Shown piece by piece: positions 24,921 to 37,896 of a DNA stretch of 64,000 bases. The translations under genes and the position numbers were made by a program. Location: contig CM077824.1 of assembly GCA_039720395.1 (NCBI GenBank), positions 22,034,013 through 22,098,012 on the forward strand, written 5' to 3'. The DNA comes from Liquidambar formosana (lineage: Eukaryota > Streptophyta > Magnoliopsida > Saxifragales > Altingiaceae). Below the pieces are notes generated by a model. That model was not told the origin of the DNA and searched no databases. It was given only the letters and a program-made list of their open reading frames with translations. Numbering within the stretch: the stretch's first letter is position 1; each line of letters starts with the position of its first letter.

Positions 24921-27700
24921 TGTCACACTTTATTTTAAAACAATTTTTATTTTGGAAAATCCTAAAAGGTTTGTTCCATTTTAAAAGCCAAAATATATAA
25001 TTCTTTTACTTTCCCAATTTACCCCTCTCTATATTTAAAATTATAATTATTCAAACTGCCCCGACCCAAATATAATAAGCCGTGATCAATTATAATAAAA
25101 ACAGTTTAATTGTAAAAAAAAAAAATCATTTAGAAAACATGTAGATGACACGTGTTAGAAAACTATTATTTCAATAAAAATTTCGGCATGACCTATTCGT
25201 AAATAGGACATACCATGATAAAACCTATTTAAAATATTCATAAAATATTCTGTCATCCACCCATGGTATCATCACATGCTAAATAAACCACATAAAGAAA
25301 CCTACAATAATTAAAATATTTCAAACTTAAGTTATTACGCATTTAAATGCCTCTGGGCCGAATAAAAGTACTGAACTTAATACAATCCATAATATTAATT
25401 AACTAAGTTCATAGAAATTGTCCAGAAATAAGCTAGCATCTTAATCAATGCTAAAACCCAGCTCATCCCCTCAAGTTGATGTCTCCTCAGCTATATAATC
25501 ATTTGAAAAAGGTTTTAAAAACATAGGGGTGGGTATAAAACTCAGTAGATATAATTTTCATATGAAAATAACCAAAGTATGATAAAATAACCAAATAAAT
25601 CATGCTTAAACATAATAAAATCCAATCAATGTCATGAATGTTATGCGATTCTTGTCCATTTAATTAATTCCATAATTACATACCAACCACTTCCACAAGA
25701 GTCTTCGTGTAGAAACAGATGATTTAAACCCAACCTCCATGAGAGCAGTACAGCTGTCATCTCTACCTGAGACCGCAAGTTGTCTCAATTTGGGAGTATA
25801 GTGAAACATCCTTTCCTAGGACTGTAAGCACCCAGGATCAAAGGAATGGAGAACACAGATAAGTCCCTTGACCGCAAGTAGTCCAAATCTAGTGACCTAT
25901 TACAATACTCTTACCAAGTATTTAATTAGTTAGTTCCATTTCATGCATTATTATGCCAATGAATGCCATGCATGGAAATGCATATAATTCCAAATGCATA
26001 TCAATATATCCATAAATCATTAATATATAATTATTTCATAATTTTATAACGTGTTGGGCTATGTAAAACATGTAAAATATAGACTAACATTAATTTACAT
26101 AGCATATATATTCAAAATAAGAGGTGATTCAATTCCCAACAACCTCTCATCCAATGGTCAATCCGATCGTTGGATCTTCAATTCAATATTACTATAGCAA
26201 TCTAGGACCATTTGATTGGGAATCAGAAGGCACAGACCCTCTAATCCCCAAAACCCCCAAATTGAACCACTAAAGCAACCTTGGATGGTTTGATTTCCTA
26301 CAATCTCTTATCCAATGGTCAATCCAACCATTGGATCTTCAATTCAATGTTCCTAGAACAGTCTAGGACCATTTGATTAGGAATCAGAAGGCATAAACCT
26401 CTGATCCCCAAAACCCCCAAATAGAACCCCTAAAGCAATCTTGGGTGGTTCGATTTCTCACAATTTCTTATCCAATGATCAATCCGATCATTGGATCTTC
26501 AATTCAAAGTTCCTAAAATGGTTTAGGACCATTTGATTGGGAATCAGAAGGGACAGACCTTCTAATCCCTAAAACCCCTAAATCGAACCCTTAAAGTAAT
26601 CTTGGGTTGTTCGATTTCTCACAATCTCTTATCCAATGATTAATCCAATCGTTGGATTTCAATTCAATGTTCTTAGAACGGTCTAGGACTATTTGATTAG
26701 GAATCAAAAGGCACATACCCTCTGATCCCCAAAACCCTTAAATCGAACCCCTAAATCGAACCCCTAAAGCAATCTTAGGTGGTTCGATTTCTCATAATCT
26801 TTTATCCAATGGTTAATCCGACCGTTGGATCTTCAATTCAATGTTCCTAAAGTGGTCTAGGACTATTTGATTGGGAATTAGAAGGCACAGACCCTCTGAT
26901 CCCTAAAACCCCCAAATCGAACTTCTAAAGCAACTTTGGGTGGTTTAATTTCTCACAATCTCTTATCCAATGGTTAATCCAACCGTTGGATCTTCAATTC
27001 AATGTCCCTAGAGCAGTCTAGAACCATTTAATTGGGAATCAGAAGGCACAAACCCTCTGATCCCCAAAACCCCTAAATCGAACCCCCTAAAGCAACCTTG
27101 GGTGGTTCGATTTATCACAATTTCTCATCCAATGGTCAATCCGACCATTGGATCTTCAATGCAATGTTCCTAGAACAGTCTAGGACCATTTAATTGGGAA
27201 TCAGAAGGCACAAACCCTCTGATCCCCAAAACCCCTAAATTAAACGCCTAAAGCAACTTTAGGTGGTTCGATTTCTCATAATTTCCCACCCAATAGGCAA
27301 TCAAACCATTAGATCTCGAATTCAATCCTCCAAAATCAAGACAAGACCTTTTGACCAAAGATCAGGTCTCATTTGGCTCACGATCAACAAAACCCTAATC
27401 ACGCAACCCTATAAGTATCATGCTCACATTCGGGTAATTCGATCACACCCCAGAGGGTATGTTCTTTACCCTTCGGTTCCAAACCAAGTTTGGGGAACCA
27501 AAGTATCAATCCATATTCAAGATCAACGGTCGGAATCCATTTGATCGTTGATCAAACGCGATCGGATGATTGCACGGCCCCATAATAGGGCAGACCACCA
27601 CCCTAGACCCACCATAGTGGCCCCACCTCATTAGATGAGGCACACAAACCAAGGATCACAATTTCCCATGGCTAATGATGAGAAATCATGGCTGATTTGA
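24921..27700 (-). repeat. Probable gypsy LTR remnant, ends uncertain
   Basis: It starts TGTCACAC at 24921. A block at about 25460-25560 (GGGGTGGGTATAAAACTCAG) resembles the R/U5 segment of chromovirus-type LTRs read on the minus strand; the element at 58223-59356 has a similar block. A 161-bp tandem array follows (26125-27330). The right end is not placed, so this is a suggestion only. Confidence 0.35.
26125..27330 (+). repeat. 161-bp tandem repeat, about 7.5 units
   Basis: The anchor TCCAATGGTCAATCCGA (with variants) recurs near 26149, 26311, 26471, 26632, 26803, 26964, 27128 and 27288. Spacing is 160-164 bp except for one 171-bp unit, where AATCGAACCCCT is duplicated. Units share GGACCATTTGATTGGGAATC and ACCCTCTGATCCCCAAAACC. 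No conserved reading frame was seen. Confidence 0.92.
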
Positions 27701-27867
27701 CAAAAGTGAGCCTATGCTGGCACTGCTAGCGTGGGTAAATTGCTTTTGGCTTTACCAGCCCCTTATTACTGCCCTGCAGTCGAAATCCAGCTGCAAGGAT
27801 GGGACTTGTGCAGGCTGGCGAGGTCAGCATGGGATATCTCCCATGGCAGATTGCTCTTTTGCCACAG

Positions 27868-27977
27868 GTGGACCACTTTGCCCCCATCAAATGAGATATT
27901 TCCTTCACCAAACAATTCCCAAATGGACCACTTTGCCCTCATCAAATGAGGTATTTCCTTTACCAAACAATTCCTAA
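27868..27977 (+). repeat. 55-bp tandem duplication
   Basis: GGACCACTTTGCCC...CCAAACAATTCC occurs twice in tandem, starting at about 27870 and 27925, with a few mismatches. Non-coding. Confidence 0.8.
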
Positions 27978-28029
27978 ATGCCCCCCATCTCCCAGTGACC
28001 AAAATACCCCTCCAAATGACCATTTTACC

Positions 28030-28609
28030 TAGGAGTGCAACTTGGTTCGAGGAATTCCAGGGACCGAACCGTTCCGAGCAATTCGATCTGGTTCGGTCCA
28101 AAACAAATAGTGTTCGATCCGGGACTCGGAATTTTTTTCAAAAACTAAATTTTTTTGGTCTGCGAATCAGTTTAGGGGGTTTGAGTTCCGAACTGGACCG
28201 AATTCACGAATTATCTATCTATATATATATATATATATATAGATATCTTTTATAATAAAACTTTTATGTTTCTGTAAAGTTATGTATTTTTTATAATATA
28301 TAATAATCTAATACGATATATTATCCATAGTCAAAAAAATTTTTATATTACCAAAAAAATACGAACAAAAACCGGGAATTTGGGAAGGTCGGGAACTCAT
28401 ACATTATAAAAAAAAAATACATTTTACTGAAAAATACAAACAAAAATCGAGTTTCTAACCGTCTCGAACCGAGAAAACTCGATTCGGGACCAATTTGGTT
28501 CAAGCCTAAATCAGTCCGGTTCTGGTATAAGATTTAAGGTCCTGAATTACTTCGGTCTGGGATAAAAATGCCCTTGTCCTGGACCGTCCCGTACCGAGCT
28601 GCACCCCTA
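28030..28609. mobile_element. hAT-type nonautonomous element
   Basis: The ends TAGGAGTGCAAC and TAGGGGTGCAGC (inverse of the right) are flanked by 8-bp near-identical targets ATTTTACC (28022-28029) and ATTTTACT (28610-28617). The interior repeats GGTTCGG/CGGGAC motifs and has no transposase ORF. Length is 580 bp. Confidence 0.75.
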
Positions 28610-28638
28610 ATTTTACTTCTAAAAATCCAATTTTTCTT

Positions 28639-28647
28639 ATAAATACC
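28639..28647 (+). promoter_or_regulatory. Possible TATA box with CT-rich leader
   Basis: TATAAATACC is followed by a TC-rich, A/C-rich stretch (28680-28830) typical of plant leaders. It may belong to the old LTR around it. No start codon of a recognisable gene follows. Confidence 0.3.
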
Positions 28648-28834
28648 TCACTTTCAATTCATTTAAGGATCCCATCTTTTCTATCCTATAAAAACTATAC
28701 CAAAACTCCTTCTAATCCTCACCATCTCTACATCCAAGCATCCTCACTCCCTCTCCTACAAAAATTCTCACACAAAACTCTCCACAACTCCACTAAATCT
28801 CTTCCAAAAATTCACCTCAATGTATACACCCATG

Positions 28835-31519
28835 TGTAAACCCCGGAAATTGGGCCCACAAGATTGAAAAGAAAATAAAATTGGTTTTGAAAAAAAAAAA
28901 AAAGGAGTCGCCACCTTATTTTTTAAAGGAAACAAGGAAAACCCTAAAACAGTTTGTTTTAAGAAAACAATTTGAATGACTCCATGTTTAAAAAGGAAAG
29001 GTAAAAACAAGTCTTTTGGAAACTAAAGAAATCAGGGATTCGGAGGCTAAGTTATGACATGGGAAGGTTCTAGGCAAAGCCTATAGGCACCCATGTCACC
29101 CTTTCGGTCTCTCAGTTCATTTGGGCTAAATCAAGATCTTTTCATACAAAAATCAGCAAGTATATCATCACAAGAATTGCATGCATATCATATATTCCAT
29201 TCATCCATCCATGCATAACAAGCAAATAAAACAGAAAATAAAGAAAAGAAAAGAAAGAAAGAAAGAAATTTAGGATACTTGGATCCTAGAACGGACTTGA
29301 GTCTCATGAAGAGCGCCTACGTACCATGCAGCGAAATACATGGATCAAAGTTCACGTAGTTCGATTAGAAGTAGGGTTAAATCCTAATATAAACCTATGG
29401 TTAAAACCCTAGGTTTCCTTATTTGAAAAAGAGTTGAATAAACCAAGTTTGATTTTAGGAAAATTCCAAAAAATGGAAACCTTGATAAAAACCAGAATTT
29501 ATTATTGAAGGAAACCTTTGATTAAAACCATTGATTCATATTAAAAATTAACCCTAGGAGGGAGAAGAGAAAGAGTTAGGAAGAAAGGTGAATTGGGGCA
29601 CCTTCACACCCACTTACCTGAGCGCAATTGCTCCAAGCAGTAGCCATTTCAAGCATTGGCAGCCCTATTTGCCATAGGACTAATACCACACCTATTTGCA
29701 CCCTTACACGTGCTCAAAATCATGCAAAAACACTAATATGAAAATCTGGACAGAATAGTACTAAGGCCTAAAATCATCCACTAAACATGCTAACAGCAAA
29801 AACAGCAAACTTTCATAAGCCCTAATACAATCCTAGAACCATATCATGCATAAAACCCTAGAAATCAACTAACATGCATGCAAAAATATCATATTTACTC
29901 CATATGTAAAACATACATAGCAACTATGAAGAAAAAACAATGAAAAAGCCTAAACTAACATGCTGTATGAAAACTGACATAAAACAAGGACACTAAAACC
30001 CTAAACTCACAAGTATGCTTAAAAATACATAAAACGAACTCTAATCATGCTAAAATAAAACTAAACAGAACCTAAATCATGCATATTATCTAACTAAAAC
30101 AATAGAACATGACAAAAATCCTAACTCTAACATGCAATAACACTATTCTAACACAAGGACAACAGAAGCACTAGAATCACAACTATGCATTGAAACCTAT
30201 GAACTAACTCTAAAACATGCAAAACTCATCATGAACATCATTATTATCACATGTATTAACTAATAAAAACCTCAATCCATGGTAGAAATCATAAGCATTG
30301 CATGCAATAAAGCTATCCTACATGATATCCTAGTTTAAGCTTGAATAGAGAAGAAGAATACCTTAGGAAAGCCTTCCTTGCTGCTGTGTAGACTCTCTCT
30401 TGCTCTTGTAGGTGACTTGAATCAATGTTCTTCAAGGCTACAGCAGGTCTTCTAGCTCTCCTTCAAGTCTCTCTCTCTTACTCTTTCTCAAACACTCAAA
30501 TATTAATGCATAAAGTGGCCCCCTTGTGTTGAAGCATAGGAGGGGTATTTATAGAGTTCACTAAGGATTAACCAATGGCTAGGATTAAAACCCTAATAAT
30601 TAATCCAAGGGTTATTAGAGACCCCCTTGGGGCTTAAGTAACTCAAAAGTTACCAAAAATTAGAAGGAAACTCGTCCAAAAGAGTCCTTGTTCGTCAAAA
30701 TAGGAAGAAATCCGCTTTAGCAAGGAATCATAGAGCAAATAGGAAAGTGCTCTCGGGTGACCACCAGGGCCTGGGCGGCTAGCCGCCCGGGGCTGGGTGG
30801 TCACCCGAGCCCACTTCTGATTTTTCTCTTATTTTGCCTCCTAATTCTTCTAGAAGTGTTTCAGGGGGCAAATTAACTCCGATTTTGATGAAACAAAAGC
30901 CAAAACGACCGTGTTTCGATGAGGAATACATTTTTGAACATTTTAGGGTGAAAACCACTAACCATGGGGGCATGGTTAGGTTTGACAAAGGCGGTTAACC
31001 GCTATGCTCTACTTTTGCTAAGCATAGGTATGCACATAGGATCAAACCAAATGCTTTCTATAACAAAATTAAACTTTCTAAAACACTTTTAGGGATAAAA
31101 TGATGACTAATTAAAGTCAATTTGAAAAGATTTGATTGGTAATTGTGAGTCAATTAGAGCTAACCCAAAGAAGGGTCAATTAACCAACTTGAACTACGTC
31201 GAGCCATTTTAATCCCGAGCCATTGATTCATCAAATTGAACCTAGAAATACCTCTTATGCATCCATATGAACTCCAATTGACAATTTGGAGATCATTTCA
31301 AGGTCAAATGAAAAGTTTGGGACTTAAAAGATGATTATGCCCCTCAAGTCACAAAAGCTCTTATTATCCCTCAAGATCAACTCCAAATTAAACCAAAATT
31401 TATATCCATTGTCCTTTTGACTCTAGAAAACTAATGCAAGTGACTAGACTCAAAAACAAAATAAAAACATGCATGAAATGATGAGCCCTAGTAAGGTGGT
31501 GCAAAAATGGGATGTGACA
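28835..31519 (-). repeat. Solo gypsy LTR (family 1), TSD CCATG
   Basis: On the plus strand it runs TGTAAACCCC...GGATGTGACA and is flanked by CCATG at 28830-28834 and 31520-31524. It is similar along its length to the LTR at 50929-53621, and its ends match the 5' LTR of element B (inverse). No internal element sequence is attached, so it is a solo LTR left by LTR-LTR recombination. A minus-strand TATA (CTATAAATA) is at 30546-30554, and a GC-rich palindrome lies about 200 bp upstream of it. Confidence 0.93.
30752..30809. repeat. GC-rich nested palindrome, copy 1
   Basis: The outer arms CTCGGGTGACCACC and GGTGGTCACCCGAG are perfect inverses. The centre GGGCGGCTAGCCGCCC (30773-30788) is a perfect palindrome. 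It sits in the U3 part of the family 1 solo LTR. Confidence 0.95.
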
Positions 31520-31524
31520 CCATG

Positions 31525-34259
31525 CATTGAACCTCTTTAAGTTGTCAAGGTCTTTAGTTCCACTAACATCCAAGCACACTTGGGACATTAAAGGAGCCCC
31601 TTAAGGAAAGACTTTCAAGCATAGCAAAGGAGCATCCAAGCCTACACCGATCAAAGGTAAGGTGAAAACCACCGACCCTATGTGAGCTTCCCTTTTAATT
31701 TCATTTTCAAGTTTTCTTAAATTTCCTATTAATACTACTATTTGTTGCAGCATCAATATGTGATTGCCACCCTCCTTACTCTGGCCCGTGTAAGCATAAC
31801 GACTTCCTAACATGTGTCGTGGAGGGATCAAAGTTCGGTGCGGTGGGTTTAGAGATAATGAAACTCTAAACCACCATTTTGCATGTAAACTACTCTAATA
31901 GGTTTCTAGCACCCATTTTTATTCATTTTTATTACATATGAGCTTGAATTTGTCAGGCTTAAAATGGAAATTTAAGCATATCAAATGGTCAAAATGATAT
32001 TTAAGCAAAATCAAAATTGGTAAGGTTAGATTCATGCATGCATGCATGCATATTGTTCATACTAACCTCTTCTTATTTTCTTGTGGGTAATCATAATCAA
32101 CTTGGACATAAAATAACCCCTCCCCTACTATGGAGTTTATTGGACTTAATGGAATATCCCCATGCTTGGATAAATGGACGAAAGCAAGGACAATGACAAA
32201 TTCATTCAAAATTATTGTTCTTATTTATTTATTTATTTTAGAGGCTATAACTTTAGCTATCCTCCGGGTTGTGGTCATTGCGACTCTTTGCCCCAATGCT
32301 TGTACATTATCAGCTTTTATTATTTACTACCTAATTTTAGAGGCTATGACTTTAGTTATCCTCCAGGTTGTGGTTGTTGCGACTCTTTTGCCCCAATACT
32401 TATGTACTCTTTATTTTATGGTCACTTGACCCTTTTATTTTTTATACATATACTTGTGATTATCAAAGCAATAAACATCACATTCATGATTTCCAAACCT
32501 TGCCAAAGTTGATTATGTTTATGTATCTCTTGATATTTTGAATATGTTTATCTCAAAATTTCATGCTACGTAATATCTTAATCATTTCCCATGTGAATAA
32601 AGTTTAATTAAGGACTTAAGGTAAGCTATCATGCTATGGATAAAAGTTTATAGCATCAAATGCTTAAAAACTCATCCCTAACATAATAGTTTACCACCAT
32701 CAAATGGATTTAATCAATTGACCCGCCAAATTTCAATAAATAATCCTACCAAGAATCTAGGAACTCCTGTGTGTCTCTATGTCACGCAATAAAATTTCAA
32801 TCCTTAAGAGATTTAGTTTATTACATTTTTATTCAACTAATCCAAGTGCGCTTCAAGGTTGGATAAATTTCCTCCTCACTATTTTCATGCTTCAAAAGCC
32901 CCACAAACAATTTTCCAAAAAGTCTTATGGGATTGAAAGTGATTCTTTACGTCTCAGATTCCCGCTAAAAGGTTCGGCTTTCGAAAAGGTTATGTTCATG
33001 CTTGCGTGGGACCATTTTCCCACTAACCTTTTTTTGCTTTTCCCTTCTCAGGACTTGGACTAATGCAAAAAGGGGTGCTTGAACTCATGCGAGACCCTTA
33101 GAAATATGCCATGATCACTTGGGTTAATGAACCCTAGGATTAAAATGGGTGGCTCTGCAATCCTATTGAAGTGAAATCTGATTACTTTCCTAAAGCTTGA
33201 CACCTTTTGAGTATGAATGCAACCCTAGATAGTATCCTGTTGGGAAATGGACTCTTTTACAGCTAAACAATGTACAGACCAATGTTATGTGTACAACATT
33301 CATTCATCCATCTGTATAGACCATGCACTCCTCATGTGCACTAGGGAAACTCCTTATACCTTAAGACTCACTGTAAGGATCACAGAGTTTCAAAGTAATG
33401 TGATGACGGCCATTGCATAACCATTTAATCCTAAGCCGAGACGAAGTTCCCAAACCATCCTATATCCACCTTAGGATGATTCGAGTGGGAACGTTCAGTG
33501 CCACTACCGACAAAAATCATACGGGCTTGAATCACCTAATACTCTCCCTTCTATCATAAAGGATTATGGGCCTAGGAGGATGACCCGGGAAAGAAAAAAG
33601 GGTTGCGCGTGTGCAGATAAAAAAGAAATTCCATTTTTATTATTAAGGAACAGACGGGAAACAAATGCGTACGCATTCGCATTCATATGCATCTATAATA
33701 TAAAATAAACATCCATAACATAAACTAAACATTCATGATAGAAAATAAACATCCACAACATATAAATAAACATCCAGGGCAGATAGGGAAAGCAAATAAA
33801 TAAAAATCATGCAAAATGAACAAACATGTTAGCCCTACGAAAGAATTCTAATTAGTATGCTATATTAAACTCAAAATAACATGTATTGAAATATGCAATG
33901 TTGATGTGACATGCATTTGGGAATCTGATTAATGTTTTGAACTTAAAGAATGCAATTATGAATTGTCTGTGGCCTAAACCCTCTAAAGTCTCCAATGAAG
34001 TCGCTACGCTGTCGCAACCCCGTGGCGGATCTATGTGTCCTCCTCCCCTCCATTACGGATGGGATTTTGTATGGGAGGAGAAAACGCCTCGCCTTAAGAC
34101 GACCCAGGTGGGACGATGGTCATCGTGTGACGTCGGGTGTCCCTCTAAATGGTGTTGTGTTTGTTTGTGTGTATGACAGTGCTTTACTTTAAGGCCTATT
34201 TATCTACAGTTGGTAATTTAAGATTGGTCTGGTCATTCAAATTCTAGAGTGCTTTACTT
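31525..34259. other. Repeat-derived intergenic DNA
   Basis: Includes a diverged 100-bp tandem duplication at about 32237-32405 (TTTTAGAGGCTAT...GCGACTCTTTGCCCCAAT) and a GCAT microsatellite at 32035-32050. No gene recognised. Some of it may be the continuation of the older LTR-like region that received the solo LTR. Confidence 0.4.
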
Positions 34260-35180
34260 TAAAGTGAGTGCCTTCCAACAGGGAAGCATTCACAATAAAG
34301 TAAAAACATGGAGTCGCCATCAGTTATTGGTTTAAAGACGTAACTGATCGTCTTTTTGGGTATTCAAAATCAGCAATAAAGTCTGACTTGGATTTCAATG
34401 ACTCCTAAGGTCTTTGCTACCTGAGATATGGATACGGGGATTTGGTTGAGGAGGGGGAAGGTATTAGTACCCCCTGGCACCCGTGGATGGGAACCACGGT
34501 TGCCACGTCCTAAATTGCATTCTCTCTAAAGCTCAAACTTTAAACAAATCCCCAAACTAAGCATGCATGTGATCTTAACATTGGGTTATATACAAAAAAG
34601 GCCTTGACTCAATTTAAAATATTCTTCTTGAAAGATTGCATATCATTTAATTTGAAAGATGCATTAAAAGACGGCATATCATTTCAATTTGAAAGATGCA
34701 TTGAAAAATGGCATATCATTTCAATTTTTAAAGATGGATTGAAATAGGGCGTGATAACCCGTTGTCTTGTAAAAGTGTACTGAAATATAGCATGTGATTT
34801 TGATTAAAAAAAAAAATGCATATTCAAAGTTGGCATATTTTTATTTTGAAAGATATTGAATAAATATAGCATATATACACATAGAATTACAAAGCAACAA
34901 TTAATAAGGATTGAGGATCATTGGGACCCTGCACGTTGGAATTGGCCTAATTAGAAATTAATTTTCTTTTGGCAAATTATTTATAAAGAATTCGACAGCC
35001 TTCCAACGTATCAAAAATAAATAATGCATTTTTTTCCTTTTGGTAAAAACTAACCAATTTAACTAAGTCTCAATTCGAGTTGCTTTGAATTTGGTAAAAA
35101 AAAAAAGTAATTTTAGGTAAAAACAAAAACAGAAAATTTGACAGCCTTTCGGCATCTCAAAATATTTCTAAGCATTATTT
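34260..35180 (-). repeat. Fragment of a related gypsy LTR
   Basis: ATGGAGTCGCCA (about 34309), then GATACGGGGATTTGGTTGAGGAGG and GGTATTAGTACCCCCTGGCACCC (about 34430-34483), parallel the conserved GGAGTCGCCACC ... GGATTCGGAGGCTAAG ... GGCACCCA block of the other LTRs. It looks like the R/U5 part of a third LTR family. No ends identified. Confidence 0.4.
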
Positions 35181-35194
35181 GGGATAAAAAAAAA

Positions 35195-36255
35195 GAGTAA
35201 AATGCAGAAAACCCCCCTTATGTATGGGGGGTATGGCACCTTACCCCCCTAAAGTTCAAAACGTTGCAATGTCCCCCCTAACACAAATCAGCTGTATGAT
35301 AAAACAGACGGCGTTAACTGAGAATTGAAAAGTCAATTTTGCCCCTCCCCCTTCCCCCTTCCCCCTTCCCGTTCCCCCTTTCCCCTCACGTTCTCAGCCA
35401 TGGTTGCCAAGCCGTGATTCACCGTCGAAACTCCATCCAAACAAAGCCTTAAATTTATTGACCAGATGATGAAAATTTCAGGCAAGCAGCAGCAGCAGCA
35501 ACGACGGCGGCGGCTTCCAACCATGGTAGCCATGGCTGCTTCTTCACAGGATGTCGCCGACGAACTCTAGTTCAACTGAGTTTACGATCTCCTCTTCATC
35601 GGAAGTAACGGAATCCCCCATCACCATATCCACATTCCAGCCCACCTCCCTATCATCCACCACATTCAGCAAAGGTTTGGGCTTCAGATCTGAGTGTTGT
35701 GTGTCGGTGAATGGGTTTGGGTTTCAACCATTGAAGAGAGAAAAAAAAAAAATTCAAAGGAAGAAGAAGCAACCATGGCTGCCAACCCGCCATTCCTGTT
35801 GCTTCTCCTTTCTCCTCCTCCAATTTTTCTATGTTTTTTTATTTTGGGTTTTGGTTGTTGTTTTATGAGATTTACTCCAATATGGATATTGATTTGTATT
35901 GTTTTCTAAACAAGTGAAGGATAAAGAAATAAAGAAATAAAAAAAATGTCTCACGAAGAAGAAGACCCATGGCCGCCATGGTTGGAAGCTGTAGCTGCTG
36001 CCTACCTGAAATTTTTTGTTTTTTTCCTACTTTTTCCCTCAAGCAGGTAGAAGGGTAAATATGGCAACACGCAAATGAAAATGTTGTCACGTGATGTCAC
36101 GTGGTTTTTTCCATCCTTTTTCATAGACCGTAACTAACAATGGGGTGAATTGAAAAAAATTCAAAACTTAGGGGGGGACATTGCAACGTTTTGAACTTTA
36201 GGGGGGTTATGTGCCATACCCACCATACATAAGGGGGGTTTTCTGCAATTTACCC
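35195..36255. mobile_element. MULE-type element with ~86-bp TIR
   Basis: The first 86 bp (35195-35281) and the inverse of the last 86 bp (36168-36255) match at about 80 positions and share AAAGTTCAAAACGTTGCAAT. The flanks are A-rich and nearly alike (8 of 9), so a target duplicate is plausible but not decisive. A second inner inverted pair (about 35476-35541 against 35968-36020, around TTCCAACCATGG) makes a nested fold. Its short ORFs are low-complexity. Confidence 0.75.
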
Positions 36256-36412
36256 AAAAAAGAAAAAATAAACTGTGTGGTAAAAATTGGGCAGCCTTTT
36301 GGCGTCTTAAAATATTCCTAAAAATTTCTACAATTGCTTAGACACTATTTGGGAGTATGCGCGCGGCACTGAAACACATGTAACAAACGGTAAATTAAAA
36401 AAAACACAGATA

Positions 36413-36450
<38 letters not shown>

Positions 36451-37498
36451 AATATTGGGAGACAAGCTCGAGTGCGTCGAGTAACAGGTACCCTAATATA
36501 GTATATTTTATTTTTGTTGTTTACCATATATATAAATCTTGTTTATACTCCAAAGTCTCCAAACAGCTTCAACATCCAAACTGAATTAGCACCAAAAAAA
36601 TAAATAAAATAAATAAAATTGGAATGGAAATAAGACTGAACAATTTATACCTTTTCAACTGGCTTGAATTTTATTTATCCTCTTTTCAACAACTTTGAAC
36701 AGTACAGCATGCTGCTTTCTTTCACAGCAATTACATGAGTTCCAAAACGAACATACAAGACTATTTTTGTTGGCCGTGAGGGCCTTTGATGCCCCTTCCC
36801 AATCTTTTTCGGACTGACAGTGGGTGGAAGCTCACTTTTTTGTTTTTTTTACTCTGCCTCCTATTCTCTCCCCCTGGCCGTATGGCCTTGAAGCTTAACA
36901 ACCCCCTTTTTTTTTTGCTTACTGTTTCTCTCTCTACTATGTGTTTTTTTTTTTTTTTTTGGTTCGGGCCACTCCCTTTCTCTCTTTCTCTCTCTACCCG
37001 TTCCCTCTCTTTTCTTTCATGGCTGTTCCTCGAAAACCAAAACCAAAACCTAAAGCCCCATCTGTCTCTTTCCAAAAACGGAACCAGCGTTCCCGAAAAA
37101 AACAAAAAAGGACCAGGAAAAGGAACAAAAAGAGCAGCCCCCTAAAACCAAAAAGCCCCCCCTTCTCTGGCCGAATTCCCCTCTTTTAAAGAAATTCTGT
37201 CCTCTACAAATAAGTGGAACTTTGCTTTTTTCTTTTTTATTTTTTAATATATTCCACCCCTTTGAAGCTATATTTTTTTTCCTTAAACATACATGCCCAA
37301 GGGCTGACGCACTAAGGTGCATCCGTGTGCATGTGCAACCACTCAAAATTATAAATAAAATAAAATAAAATAGTAATTTTATTTAAATTTACTTAAGTTC
37401 TTTAGTCTCCATTGAGAAAAAATGGTTAATTTTGATTAAATTTTGTTTAATGTTGGTTAAATTTACTAATGTACACAACTTTTGTAGATCTATACTAC
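36256..37498. other. Intergenic, microsatellite and pyrimidine-rich
   Basis: An (AT)n microsatellite is at about 36413-36447. A polypyrimidine/purine stretch with T runs is at about 36830-37150. No gene recognised; the longer ORFs here follow the biased composition. Confidence 0.4.
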
Positions 37499-37896
37499 CT
37501 ATAAAAAGGTAAATGCTAGAAAAACTTTTGATTGACCTTTATATCCTTATTTTAAAACTTAATTACCTTTTTAACCTTCCAACATAGAATAGAAGAGTTA
37601 TTTTATTGTTTGCCCCAGCTCAAACTCTTAACAAATGAAAGTTGGATTCTTATTCAAATTCCTAATGCTGATAACTATTAAGTTGCATGACAATGTATAT
37701 GAATGCAAACTCTTTGAACCTTCTGTTTTATGAAAAATAAATAAATAACTAAATAAATAAAATATGAATGTATATTTAACTTTCGAATTTAAAATTTTAT
37801 GAAAAAAATATGAAATCTTCATGTATTTATTATTTTTTTATATAACTAATATTATTTAAAAATGTTCACATGTAACGCACGTATGCAATATCTAGT
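37499..37896 (+). mobile_element. Possible small Helitron
   Basis: It starts TCTATACTACC and ends CTAGT, with A before and T after, as expected for insertion between A and T. A weak GC-richer segment (CGCACGTATGC) lies just before the 3' end, where Helitrons have a hairpin. AT-rich and non-coding. The hairpin is imperfect, so this is tentative. Confidence 0.4.

Noticed and set aside
26125..27330. CRISPR-like array
   Set aside because: Units of 161 bp are similar throughout with no unique spacers, and the DNA is plant nuclear; it is a tandem repeat.
32130..32512. Two overlapping ORFs of about 100 codons
   Set aside because: They reflect a diverged 100-bp tandem duplication read in different frames; no recognisable protein.
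36786..37189. Overlapping ORFs of 80-119 codons near 37000
   Set aside because: Three overlapping frames on both strands share the biased pyrimidine/purine composition; no domain or start context supports one of them.
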